Under the pieces are notes generated by a model, which saw only the letters and a list, made by a program, of their open reading frames with translations, ran no database searches and had not been told where the DNA came from. The position numbers and the translations under genes are program-made. From contig NZ_JBNARB010000011.1 of NCBI RefSeq assembly GCF_049723235.1, forward strand, positions 4,669-68,668: 64,000 nucleotides of DNA, given 5' to 3'. Below, piece after piece: positions 43,057-51,410 of this stretch; the first letter of the stretch is position 1; each line of letters begins with the position of its first letter. This DNA comes from Thermovenabulum sp049723235 (GTDB taxonomy: Bacteria > Bacillota > Thermosediminibacteria > Thermosediminibacterales > Thermosediminibacteraceae).

Positions 43057-44355
43057 ATGAAAATTGTAGATGTGTTAATATCAGCAGGAAGGACGGGATT
43101 TTTCTTTGATGACCAAAGGGCTATAAAAAAGGGTGCTCCACATGATGGATTTGTTTACATAGGAGAGCCTGTAACTGAAGGATTTAAGACCATAAGAATG
43201 GCTGGAGAGTCTATTTCTGTTATGCTTATATTAGAAGATGGTCAAATTGCCTTTGGTGATTGTGCAGCTGTTCAATACTCAGGTGCAGGTGGAAGAGACC
43301 CTCTATTTTTAGCTGAAGAGTTTATTCCAGTTATTGAAAAATACATTTCACCAAAGCTTATAGGAAGGGAAATAACAACCTTTAAAGAAATGGCCCAAGA
43401 AATAGACAATATGGAAATAGCGGGGAAAAGGCTCCATACTGCAATAAGATACGGAGTAACTCAGGCTATATTAGATGCAGTTGCAAAGGCAAGAAAGGTT
43501 ACTATGGCGGAAGTAATAAGAGATGAATATAATACAGGCGTTGAATTTAAAAAGATTCCTATTTTTACACAATCCGGCGATGATAGATACATCAATGTTG
43601 ATAAGATGATTCTAAAGGGTGCAGATGTATTGCCGCATGGCCTTATAAACAACGTAAAGGAAAAGCTTGGGGAAAAGGGAGAGCTTTTAAAAGGGTATGT
43701 AGCTTGGCTTAAAGATAGGATTCTAAAATTAAGGACTTCTCAAGGATATAATCCAATTCTTCATATAGATGTTTACGGAACCATTGGAATAGCTTTTAAC
43801 ATGGACTATGAAAAAATGGCAAATTATTTGGGCGAACTTGAGGAAATAGCAAAGCCATTTAAATTAAGGATAGAAGGGCCTGTGGATGTTGAAAATAGGG
43901 AAGGGCAGCTTGAAGCACTTAAAAAGCTTAGAAACCTTTTAAAGCAAAAGGGAATTCGAGTTGAAATCGTTGCGGATGAATGGTGCAATACCCTGGAAGA
44001 TATTAAACTATTTGTTGATGAAGGTGCTGCTGATATGATTCAGATAAAGACTCCAGATCTTGGGGGAATAAACAATGTTGCGGAGGCAATACTTTACTGC
44101 AAAAAGCATGGAATAGGAGCGTACTGCGGAGGAACTTGCAATGAAACCGATAGATCAGCACAGGTTTTAACAAATATAGCTATAGCATGTAATGCAGACC
44201 AGTGCCTTGCAAAACCGGGAATGGGCGTTGATGAAGGATTTATGATAGTCTACAATGAAATGCAAAGGGTGTTAACATTATCAAAAAATAGGGAAAGAAT
44301 AAACGAGGCTATTATTAATTCAAACAAAGTGAATACAATGGGAGGGGTGCTATGA
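43057..44355 (+). CDS. mal: Methylaspartate ammonia-lyase
   Basis: This enolase-superfamily enzyme deaminates 3-methylaspartate to mesaconate. The 432-residue protein keeps the Mg-binding acidic residues in HIDVYGT, RIEGP and VADEWCN. The catalytic lysine lies in QIKTPDLGG, and the signature AYCGGTCNETDRSA is present. It closely resembles the Clostridium tetanomorphum enzyme. ATG 43057 matches the family N-terminus MKIVDVL. The upstream TTG 43045 is not preferred. The stop codon overlaps citD (ATGA). Confidence 0.97.
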   Translation: MKIVDVLISAGRTGFFFDDQRAIKKGAPHDGFVYIGEPVTEGFKTIRMAGESISVMLILEDGQIAFGDCAAVQYSGAGGRDPLFLAEEFIPVIEKYISPKLIGREITTFKEMAQEIDNMEIAGKRLHTAIRYGVTQAILDAVAKARKVTMAEVIRDEYNTGVEFKKIPIFTQSGDDRYINVDKMILKGADVLPHGLINNVKEKLGEKGELLKGYVAWLKDRILKLRTSQGYNPILHIDVYGTIGIAFNMDYEKMANYLGELEEIAKPFKLRIEGPVDVENREGQLEALKKLRNLLKQKGIRVEIVADEWCNTLEDIKLFVDEGAADMIQIKTPDLGGINNVAEAILYCKKHGIGAYCGGTCNETDRSAQVLTNIAIACNADQCLAKPGMGVDEGFMIVYNEMQRVLTLSKNRERINEAIINSNKVNTMGGVL

Positions 44356-44615
44356 AAATAACTAAGCCTGCTAAGGCAGGTACGATGGAATCAAATGATA
44401 TCTACATCATGGTATATCCAAATGAAAAAGGAAATGAAATTCAGCTTGATAGCATAGTTTTAAAGCAGTTTGGAAAGCAGATAGAAAAGGTTATTATGGA
44501 TACTTTAAAAGAGCTTGAGGTTGAAAACGCCCTTGTGGTGGCAAAGGATAGGGGTGCTCTTGATTATACAATAAGAGCGAGGGTAGAAACAGCGATAAAA
44601 AGAGCAATAAAATAG
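44352..44615 (+). CDS. citD: Citrate/citramalate lyase acyl carrier protein (gamma subunit)
   Basis: This 87-residue acyl carrier protein carries the phosphoribosyl-dephospho-CoA group. The attachment serine is S14 in AGTMESNDI, the position used in Klebsiella CitD. It works with CitE and CitF. Given the glutamate mutase and methylaspartase genes just upstream, the substrate is more likely (S)-citramalate than citrate. Homology alone cannot separate these two lyases. Confidence 0.93.
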   Translation: MKITKPAKAGTMESNDIYIMVYPNEKGNEIQLDSIVLKQFGKQIEKVIMDTLKELEVENALVVAKDRGALDYTIRARVETAIKRAIK

Positions 44616-44627
44616 TGTCAAAAAGTC

Positions 44628-44644
44628 AAAGTGGATGCCACTTT
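44628..44644 (+). other. Intercistronic hairpin between citD and citE
   Basis: AAAGTGG (44628-44634) and CCACTTT (44638-44644) form a 7-bp stem with a 3-nt loop just before the citE ribosome site. There is no T run, so it is not a classic terminator. It may protect or process mRNA. Confidence 0.45.
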
Positions 44645-44661
44645 AGGAGAGGTGATACCTT

Positions 44662-45531
44662 ATGAGAAGGAGTATGCTTTTTATTCCTGGGAATAATCCG
44701 TCTATGATTCAAAATGCGCCTGTACTTGGTGCGGATAGTATAATCTTAGACCTTGAGGATGCGGTTAGCATAGATGAAAAGGATTCGGCAAGGTTTTTGG
44801 TCAGAAATGCCCTTTTAGAGCTTGACTTTAATGGGTGTGAAAAAGTTGTGAGGATAAATTCTATAAATACTGAGCTTGGATATGAGGATATAGATGTTAT
44901 TGCAAGGGTAAAGCCCAATGCCCTTTTGGTTCCAAAGGCAACGGAGGATGCAATCAAGGAGATAGATGAGCTTATTTCGACTATTGAAAGGGAAGAAGGC
45001 TTTAAATTAGGAAGTATAAAGCTTATTCCCCTTATAGAAACTGCCTTTGGGGTTGAGGATGTATTCAACATTGTTAAATCCTCTAAAAGGGTAGCTGCGG
45101 TTTTGCTTGGTGCTGAGGATTTAACAGCTGATATGGAAATAAAAAGGACAAAGGAAGGAGAGGAAATTTTTTATGCAAGAAGCAGGATCGTTTTTGCATG
45201 TAAAGCTCTAAAAGTTGATGCAATAGATACTCCCTTTACGGATATAAATGACTTTGAAGGATTAAAAAGGGATTGCCAAAGAGCAAAACTTATAGGCATG
45301 ACCGGAAAGGCTGCTGTAAATCCAAGGCAGATAGATATAATAAACGAAGTTTTCTCAACAAGCATTGAGGATATAGAGTGGGCAAAAAGGGTTATTGCAG
45401 CCTATAATGAGGCACAAAGGGAAGGAAAAGGAGTATTTTCCCTTGATGGTAAAATGGTAGATGCTCCTTTATTTGTAAGGGCTAAGAATGTCTTAGAGAA
45501 GGCAAAGGCCATAGGCCTTATAAAGGAGTGA
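44662..45531 (+). CDS. citE: Citrate/citramalate lyase beta subunit
   Basis: CitE is the HpcH/HpaI-fold subunit that cleaves the acyl-ACP thioester (citryl or citramalyl) to oxaloacetate or pyruvate plus acetyl-ACP. The 289-residue protein starts RRSMLFIPGNNP and has DLEDAVSIDEKD, KLIPLIETAFGVE, LGAEDLTADM and GMTGKAAVNPRQ. These include the usual acidic metal ligands. It is 5 nt before citF. Confidence 0.95.
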   Translation: MRRSMLFIPGNNPSMIQNAPVLGADSIILDLEDAVSIDEKDSARFLVRNALLELDFNGCEKVVRINSINTELGYEDIDVIARVKPNALLVPKATEDAIKEIDELISTIEREEGFKLGSIKLIPLIETAFGVEDVFNIVKSSKRVAAVLLGAEDLTADMEIKRTKEGEEIFYARSRIVFACKALKVDAIDTPFTDINDFEGLKRDCQRAKLIGMTGKAAVNPRQIDIINEVFSTSIEDIEWAKRVIAAYNEAQREGKGVFSLDGKMVDAPLFVRAKNVLEKAKAIGLIKE

Positions 45532-45535
45532 TATC

Positions 45536-47074
45536 ATGATAAATGCAGTAAAGAGGGAACTTCCTGAATACATAGAAGGCTACGGAAAGGTTAAACCCTT
45601 TATAGGAGCTTATGAAAATATTGGTGAAGTTAAAAAAACTTCAGTAAAAATAAAAAGCGTAAAGCCTGGTGAAAATAAAGTTCTTCCTTCATTAAGGGAT
45701 GCACTTTTAAAGTGCGGCATAGAGGATGGAAAGACTTTATCCTTTCATCATCATTTAAGAAACGGGGATTATGTTTTAAACATGGTTTTAGAGGAAGTTG
45801 CAAAGCTGGGGATAAAAGATATAAAGGTTGCGGCAAGCTCAATATTCCCATGCCACGCCCCGTTAGTTGAACATATTAAAAATGGAGTTGTAACTCAAAT
45901 TTATACAAATTATATGTCGGGACCTGTCGCTGAGGCTGTATCTTGTGGACTCTTAAAATATCCTGCTATTATGCACACCCACGGAGGAAGGGCAAGAGCT
46001 ATAGAAAGCAAAGACTTGGATATAGATATTGCATTTATTGCAGCGCCAACCTGTGATACTTACGGAAACATAAACGGAGTTGAAGGAAAGTCAGCCTGCG
46101 GAAGTTTAGGCTATGCTATTCCCGATGCGATGTATGCTGAAAGGGTTGTTGCTATAACAGATAATCTTGTTGATTATCCAGCATGCCCTATTGAAATAAG
46201 TCAGGAATATGTTGATTATATTGTGAAGGTTGATTCAATTGGGGATCCTAAGGGTATTGTTTCTGGAACTACGAGGATAACAAAGGATCCTGTAGGACTT
46301 AAAATTGCAAAACTTGCTGCACAGCTTATTGATGAATCAGGTTTGTTAAAAGATGGTTTTTCCTTCCAAACAGGTGCGGGAGGAACTTCCCTTGCTGTTG
46401 CAGCCTATGTAAAGGACATTATGAAAAGAAAAAATATTAAGGGGAGTTTTGCAGCAGGTGGAATTACGGGATATATAGTGGAGATGTTTGAGGAAGGATT
46501 GTTTAAAACCTTATTTGATGTTCAGTGCTTTGACCTTAAAGCAGTAGAGTCTTACAAAAACAACAAGGCCCATCAGAGAATGTCAGCATCAATGTATGGC
46601 AATCCCCACAATAAAGGTGCAGTTGTAAATAACCTCGACGTTATGATACTCGGTGCAGCGGAAATAGATACCGATTTTAACGTTAATGTTACAACAGGAT
46701 CAAAAGGAATTATAATGGGAGGATCTGGAGGTCATTCGGATACTGCAGCAGGAGCTGAGCTTGCAATTGTTGTAACTCAGCTTACAAAGGCAAGGCTTCC
46801 CATAATCGTGGATAGGGTAACTACAGTTACAACCCCAGGTGAAACCATTGATGCCGTTGTTACCGAAAGGGGAATTGCAATAAACCCAAAACGAAAGGAC
46901 CTTTTAGAAAGACTAAAGGATTCAAATCTTCCGATATTCACAATAGAAGAGCTTAAAAACATGGCAGAAAGATTAACAGGTGTTCCTGAAAAGGTAGAGT
47001 TTGATGAAAGAATAGTTGCAGTTGTTGAGTATAGGGATGGGACTGTTATTGATGTTGTAAGGCAGGTTAGGTGA
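45536..47074 (+). CDS. citF: Citrate/citramalate lyase alpha subunit (acyl-ACP transferase)
   Basis: CitF exchanges the acetyl group on the acyl carrier protein for the incoming hydroxy acid. The 512-residue CoA-transferase-like protein has the typical CitF segments LSFHHHLRNGDYV, MHTHGGRARAIE, FQTGAGGTSLAVA and MGGSGGHSDTAAG. It would act with CitD and CitE in the lyase complex. Confidence 0.96.
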   Translation: MINAVKRELPEYIEGYGKVKPFIGAYENIGEVKKTSVKIKSVKPGENKVLPSLRDALLKCGIEDGKTLSFHHHLRNGDYVLNMVLEEVAKLGIKDIKVAASSIFPCHAPLVEHIKNGVVTQIYTNYMSGPVAEAVSCGLLKYPAIMHTHGGRARAIESKDLDIDIAFIAAPTCDTYGNINGVEGKSACGSLGYAIPDAMYAERVVAITDNLVDYPACPIEISQEYVDYIVKVDSIGDPKGIVSGTTRITKDPVGLKIAKLAAQLIDESGLLKDGFSFQTGAGGTSLAVAAYVKDIMKRKNIKGSFAAGGITGYIVEMFEEGLFKTLFDVQCFDLKAVESYKNNKAHQRMSASMYGNPHNKGAVVNNLDVMILGAAEIDTDFNVNVTTGSKGIIMGGSGGHSDTAAGAELAIVVTQLTKARLPIIVDRVTTVTTPGETIDAVVTERGIAINPKRKDLLERLKDSNLPIFTIEELKNMAERLTGVPEKVEFDERIVAVVEYRDGTVIDVVRQVR

Positions 47075-47078
47075 TTTT

Positions 47079-48095
47079 ATGGAAATTTTTGAAACAAAGG
47101 ATTTAGAAGAGGTAAGAAGCTTTTTAAAGGAGTTTGACCTCACTTTAGAGGAAGATGTTGAAATAACCTTAGTTGCGAAGGAAAATGGTAAAGTAGTTGG
47201 AACTTGTTCTGCAGCAGGGGATATAATAAAGGATTTTGCTGTTTCTAAAGAATTCCAAAATGAAGGAATTGCAGCAAAGCTTTTAACAAGTATTCAAAAT
47301 AAGCTTTTTGACAAGGGTATATATGAAACTTTTATTTTTACAAAACCTGAAAATAAAGCTATCTTTGAAGGATTGGGCTATAGGTTTGTTGAAGGAAATG
47401 AAGATGTTGTTCTTCTTGAGGGAGGGGCTGCAAATATACAAAAATATGTAAAGAATAGTTTTTTAAAAAGTGGATTAAGTTCAAATGAAAAGGCAGCCCT
47501 TGTTGTGAACTGCAATCCCTTTACATTAGGCCATAGATACCTTATAGAAACCGCATCGAGGGAAAATTATGAGGTTGTAGTTTTCGTAGTTGAAGAAAAT
47601 AAATCCTTATTCCCTTTTGATGTTAGATTAAAACTTGTAAAGGAAGGGGTTAAGGATTTAAAGAATGTAAAGGTTTTGCCTGGAGGGAGATATATAATCT
47701 CTTCAGCCACCTTCCCAAGCTATTTTTTAAGAAGGGAAGATGAAAGATTAACAGCTTTTGCAAGGCTTGATGCAGCAATATTTGGAAGGTATATAGCAAA
47801 GGAATTTAATATAATAAAAAGATATGTAGGAACAGAACCTTACTGCAAGGTAACAAATGCATACAATAATGCCCTTAAGGAGATTTTACCCTCCTTTGGA
47901 GTTGAGGTAAAATTAATTGAAAGATTGAAAATAAAAGATGCTCCAGTTAGCGCATCTTTTGTAAGAAGTCTTATAAAGCAGGGAAGAATTGAGGATACAA
48001 AAATTTATCTTCCTGAGACAACATATAGTTTTTTAGTATCAGAAGAAGCAAAAGGAATAATAGAAAAAATAAAAAGGAGCGATAGTCCCCATTGA
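47079..48095 (+). CDS. citC: [Citrate (pro-3S)-lyase] ligase (acetate:SH-lyase ligase)
   Basis: CitC acetylates the thiol of the CitD prosthetic group using ATP and acetate, switching the lyase on. The 338-residue protein has an N-terminal GNAT-like domain (about 1-115, with EFQNEGIAAKLL). The C-terminal adenylyltransferase domain has NCNPFTLGHRYLIE (xxGH motif) near 145 and VSASFVRSLI near 300. It overlaps citX by 4 nt. Confidence 0.94.
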   Translation: MEIFETKDLEEVRSFLKEFDLTLEEDVEITLVAKENGKVVGTCSAAGDIIKDFAVSKEFQNEGIAAKLLTSIQNKLFDKGIYETFIFTKPENKAIFEGLGYRFVEGNEDVVLLEGGAANIQKYVKNSFLKSGLSSNEKAALVVNCNPFTLGHRYLIETASRENYEVVVFVVEENKSLFPFDVRLKLVKEGVKDLKNVKVLPGGRYIISSATFPSYFLRREDERLTAFARLDAAIFGRYIAKEFNIIKRYVGTEPYCKVTNAYNNALKEILPSFGVEVKLIERLKIKDAPVSASFVRSLIKQGRIEDTKIYLPETTYSFLVSEEAKGIIEKIKRSDSPH

Positions 48096-48583
48096 TAAGA
48101 ATACTTGAAGATAGGGAAAAAAGGTTTTTAAAAATATTAAAGCTTTATGAAGAATATAACCTTCCTGTTCTTTGCGGAAAGATAAATTACCCTGGGGATA
48201 ACAAAAACACATTAGAGGCAAACCTTGCCTTTAATGTGTTGTATTCTCTACTCATTAAAAAATTTAAAAAGTTTATAATCCATAGGGAGACAGATGAAGG
48301 TTATGATGGGAAAAGCTTATTGCTCGTATTAAATATGGACAAGTTTGAGACAAAAAAGTTAGCTGTTGAAATAGAAGAAAGTCACCCGTTAGGAAGGATT
48401 TTTGATATAGATATATACGAAGGGGAAGTTCCTGTGTCAAGGATAGAACTTGGATTTGACGAGAGAAAATGCGTCCTGTGCAGTAAAAGTGCAAGAGAAT
48501 GTTCAAGGGAAGGGATGCACAAAGTAGAAGAAGTTGTCAGGGCTATTAATTTAAAAATACAAAATTTTATAAGTAAAGGATAA
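48092..48583 (+). CDS. citX: Holo-ACP synthase CitX (apo-citrate lyase phosphoribosyl-dephospho-CoA transferase)
   Basis: CitX attaches the phosphoribosyl-dephospho-CoA cofactor made by CitG to apo-CitD. The 163-residue protein has the family segments RETDEGYDG, ESHPLGRIFDIDIY and the Cys-rich RKCVLCSKSARECSR. The start is likely the TTG at 48092, which overlaps the citC stop. Confidence 0.93.
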   Translation: MIRILEDREKRFLKILKLYEEYNLPVLCGKINYPGDNKNTLEANLAFNVLYSLLIKKFKKFIIHRETDEGYDGKSLLLVLNMDKFETKKLAVEIEESHPLGRIFDIDIYEGEVPVSRIELGFDERKCVLCSKSARECSREGMHKVEEVVRAINLKIQNFISKG

Positions 48584-48633
48584 TAATTTCAATAAAATAG
48601 CATTAATTTAAAATTAGTAAAGGAAGATGCGGT

Positions 48634-49512
48634 TTGTTACAAAGTCTTTTAACAGATGAGTTTTCAAAAAATGTTGGCAGGATTTTGACCGAAGGGATGC
48701 TTGTTGAAATTAATTCCCATCCATCCCCGGGATTAGTTTCACCCTTTTCAAAGGGAAGCCATAGGGATATGGATTACAATACCTTTTTAAGAAGTACAGC
48801 TACCCTTTCTAAATATATGCCCTATTTTGTTCAGATAGGGCTCAAATACGATGATGATATTTTAAAAAGAATAAGAAAAATAGGCTTATTAGCTGAAAAG
48901 GATATGTTTAGTGTGACCTCTGGAGTGAATACGCAAAAGGGACTTATTTTTCTTTGTGGGCTTATAGGGGCAAGTGTGGGAAGGTGCAGAAAATTAAATC
49001 TTTCTATTGATAGAAAAAATATATCAAATATTATCAAAGATATAACAAAAGGAATAGTTGAAAGGGAGCTAAATAATATTGATGTGAATAAATACCTTAC
49101 AAATGGAGAAAGGCTTTATTTGAGGTATGGGATTGAGGGTATAAGAGGAGAGGTGGAAAGGGGTCTTCCCACGGTTCTTGAATATGGACTTCCTGCTTTC
49201 GAGGAAGGATTAAAAATTGGACTTAATTTAAACGATTCGTCAGTCCACTCTTTAATTCATATAATGGCTGAGGTCGAAGATACAACTGTGATAAACAGAA
49301 AAGGCCTTAAAGGCTTATATCTTATGAAAGACCATGCAAAAAATGCAATTTACTTAGGTGGAATGTCAACCAAACAGGGACGATTATATATAGAGAAAAT
49401 GGATAAGTATTTTATAAGGGAAAATATAAGTCCGGGCGGAGCTGCGGACCTTTTGGCAGTTACTTATATTATTTACAAACTTGAAAAAATGGAAAATCAT
49501 GATGAAATTTAA
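48634..49512 (+). CDS. citG: Triphosphoribosyl-dephospho-CoA synthase
   Basis: CitG condenses ATP with dephospho-CoA to make the precursor of the lyase prosthetic group. The 292-residue protein shows EINSHPSPGLVSPFSKGSH, a stretch with the conserved H-P-x-P-G-L. It also has GVNTQKGLIFLCGLIG, DTTVINRKG and SPGGAADLLAVT. The TTG start is preceded by GGAAGATG. It ends the fermentation operon at a terminator. Confidence 0.94.
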   Translation: MLQSLLTDEFSKNVGRILTEGMLVEINSHPSPGLVSPFSKGSHRDMDYNTFLRSTATLSKYMPYFVQIGLKYDDDILKRIRKIGLLAEKDMFSVTSGVNTQKGLIFLCGLIGASVGRCRKLNLSIDRKNISNIIKDITKGIVERELNNIDVNKYLTNGERLYLRYGIEGIRGEVERGLPTVLEYGLPAFEEGLKIGLNLNDSSVHSLIHIMAEVEDTTVINRKGLKGLYLMKDHAKNAIYLGGMSTKQGRLYIEKMDKYFIRENISPGGAADLLAVTYIIYKLEKMENHDEI

Positions 49513-49523
49513 CTTCTTTTTTT

Positions 49524-49562
49524 CGCCTATTATTAGCAAAATTAGGCGTTTATTTATTTTTT
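49524..49562 (+). terminator. Rho-independent terminator of the glutamate mutase/lyase operon
   Basis: CGCCTA (49524-49529) pairs with TAGGCG (49543-49548) and a long T-rich tail follows. Confidence 0.8.
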
Positions 49563-49589
49563 GTTAAATTTTAGTACAAAAATTAATAA

Positions 49590-49618
49590 TTGCTAAAAAA
49601 AAACCAATATGATATAAT
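49590..49618 (+). promoter_or_regulatory. Sigma-A-type promoter of the threonine operon
   Basis: TTGCTA (49590-49595), 17 nt, then a perfect TATAAT (49613-49618). The leader is only about 45 nt, too short for a T-box or attenuator. Confidence 0.75.
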
Positions 49619-49669
49619 GTCTATCATACAAAGATAAATGTATATATAATGTAGACAGGAGGTGTTGTT

Positions 49670-50113
49670 TTGACGGACACTAAAGGGCTATATATTGTAA
49701 AAGAAGAAATACTACCAGAAGTTTTAAAAAAGACTGTTAAGGCCAAGGAATTAATAAAAAATAAAACGGTTAAAACTGTAAATGAAGCCTGTGAGAAGGT
49801 AGGAATTAGCAGGAGCGCTTTTTATAAATATAAGGATTACATTTTTCCATTTTATGAAGCCAGCTTGGGCAAAATTATTACCATTGCTTTAATTTTAGAG
49901 CATAAGCCCGGGGTCTTATCAGGCATTCTGGAAGAGATTGCAAAAGCGAGAGGTAATGTATTAACCATAAATCAGAACATACCCATCCAGGGTTCGGCAA
50001 GTGTAACGATTTCCTTTGATACCAAAGAATTGTCAAAGAATATCGAAGAACTTTTAGAAATTTTAGAACAAAAGCCCGGGGTACAGAAAATAGAAATTTT
50101 AGCTCAGGAATAA
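49670..50113 (+). CDS. ACT domain protein, PheB family
   Basis: This 147-residue protein has an N-terminal helix-turn-helix-like segment (VNEACEKVGISRSAFYKYKDYI, about 39-60). A C-terminal ACT domain over about 70-145 includes LEHKPGVLSGILEEIA. PheB-type proteins precede hom or pheA in many Firmicutes and are taken as amino-acid-responsive regulators. Here it heads the hom-thrC-thrB operon, so threonine or a related amino acid is the likely ligand by inference. TTG 49670 follows AGGAGGTG. Confidence 0.85.
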   Translation: MTDTKGLYIVKEEILPEVLKKTVKAKELIKNKTVKTVNEACEKVGISRSAFYKYKDYIFPFYEASLGKIITIALILEHKPGVLSGILEEIAKARGNVLTINQNIPIQGSASVTISFDTKELSKNIEELLEILEQKPGVQKIEILAQE

Positions 50114-50135
50114 AAGAGCAAAAAGGGGGATAAGG

Positions 50136-51407
50136 TTGTATAACATTGGAATCTTGGGTTTCGGTACGGTAGGGAGCGGAGTTGTAGAGCTGATTTTAAA
50201 AAACAACGGCAATATTGAAAAGAAAGGCGGCTTAACCTTAAATATTAAAAAAATCCTTGTAAAGAATAAAGTAAAAAAAAGACCGGAATACTTAAAAGAA
50301 CTTATTACATATGAGCCAGAAGATATTATTTATGATCCGGAAATTGACCTTGTGGTAGAAGTGATGGGAGGAGAAGAACCTGCTTTAACCTATATTCAAC
50401 AGGCATTGAAAAATAAAAAACACGTGGTTACGGCAAATAAAGAAGTAATATCAAAACACGGCAGAGAATTACTGGAGCTTGCACTTCAAAATAAAGTTAA
50501 CCTCCTTTTTGAAGCAAGTGTAGCAGGAGGAATACCCATAATAATACCTTTAAAAGAAAGTCTCATAGCCAATGAATTTGCTAATATTACAGCCATATTA
50601 AATGGGACAACCAATTTTATTTTAACCCAGATGGAAGAAAATAAAGTGGATTTTTCTACAGCACTGGAAATGGCTAAAAAGCAGGGTTATGCTGAAAGCG
50701 ACCCCTCAGCTGATATTTTAGGTTTTGATGCCGCAAGGAAAATAGCGATACTTGCGTCAATAGCCTTTAACGTAAGGGTAACGCCGGATAAGGTGTATAC
50801 TGAGGGAATAAATGGTATTTCTTATACCGATATTAATTATGCACAGGAATTGGGATTTACAATAAAACTAATTGCAGAAGCACAGCGTACGAAAGATGGA
50901 ATTTTTGTGTTGGTGGCACCGGTTCTTTTAAGGAAAGAGCATCCGCTAAGTTCGGTAAAAGATGTATATAATGCGGTGATAGTCGAGGGCGATGCAGTGG
51001 GAAGGCTCATGTTTTACGGAAAAGGGGCTGGTAAGATGCCTACTGCCAGCGCTGTAGTTTCGGATATTATAAAGGCATTAAAAACGGATGAAAAAAATAG
51101 ACTAAACTGCACATGTTTCAGAGATGAAAGGGTTTTACCCATCGAACTTTTCCGTTCGGCTTATTATTTTAGAATAAAAGCTATGGACAAGCCCGGTGTG
51201 CTCTCTAAAATTTCGGGGATATTCGGACAAAACAATATAAATCTTTATATGGTTATACAGAAAAATTCCATTAAAAATATAGCGGAAATAGTAGTAATTA
51301 CTTATGAAACCACCTTTAAAAATATTCAAAAAGCTGTGGATGAAATAAATTCCTTGGATGATATAGCTGAAGTATCTAACGTAATCAGGGTAAAAGAGGA
51401 GGTATAA
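50136..51407 (+). CDS. hom: Homoserine dehydrogenase
   Basis: Hom reduces aspartate semialdehyde to homoserine. The 423-residue protein has an NAD(P)-binding loop ILGFGTVGSGVVEL and the catalytic domain segment ASVAGGIPIIIPLKES. LNGTTNFILTQM follows, then KKQGYAESDPSADILGFDAARK. A C-terminal ACT domain (about 345-420, KAMDKPGVLSKISGIFG) usually mediates threonine feedback inhibition. The TTG start follows AAAGGGGG. Confidence 0.97.
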   Translation: MYNIGILGFGTVGSGVVELILKNNGNIEKKGGLTLNIKKILVKNKVKKRPEYLKELITYEPEDIIYDPEIDLVVEVMGGEEPALTYIQQALKNKKHVVTANKEVISKHGRELLELALQNKVNLLFEASVAGGIPIIIPLKESLIANEFANITAILNGTTNFILTQMEENKVDFSTALEMAKKQGYAESDPSADILGFDAARKIAILASIAFNVRVTPDKVYTEGINGISYTDINYAQELGFTIKLIAEAQRTKDGIFVLVAPVLLRKEHPLSSVKDVYNAVIVEGDAVGRLMFYGKGAGKMPTASAVVSDIIKALKTDEKNRLNCTCFRDERVLPIELFRSAYYFRIKAMDKPGVLSKISGIFGQNNINLYMVIQKNSIKNIAEIVVITYETTFKNIQKAVDEINSLDDIAEVSNVIRVKEEV

Positions 51408-51410
51408 ATA

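Noticed and set aside
44352..49512. Citrate fermentation cluster
   Set aside because: No citrate transporter or oxaloacetate decarboxylase genes accompany the lyase genes. They are coupled to glutamate mutase and methylaspartase, which points to citramalate.
49563..49669. T-box or attenuator leader for the threonine operon
   Set aside because: The promoter at 49590-49618 leaves only about 45 nt of leader, with no T-box sequence or terminator hairpin.
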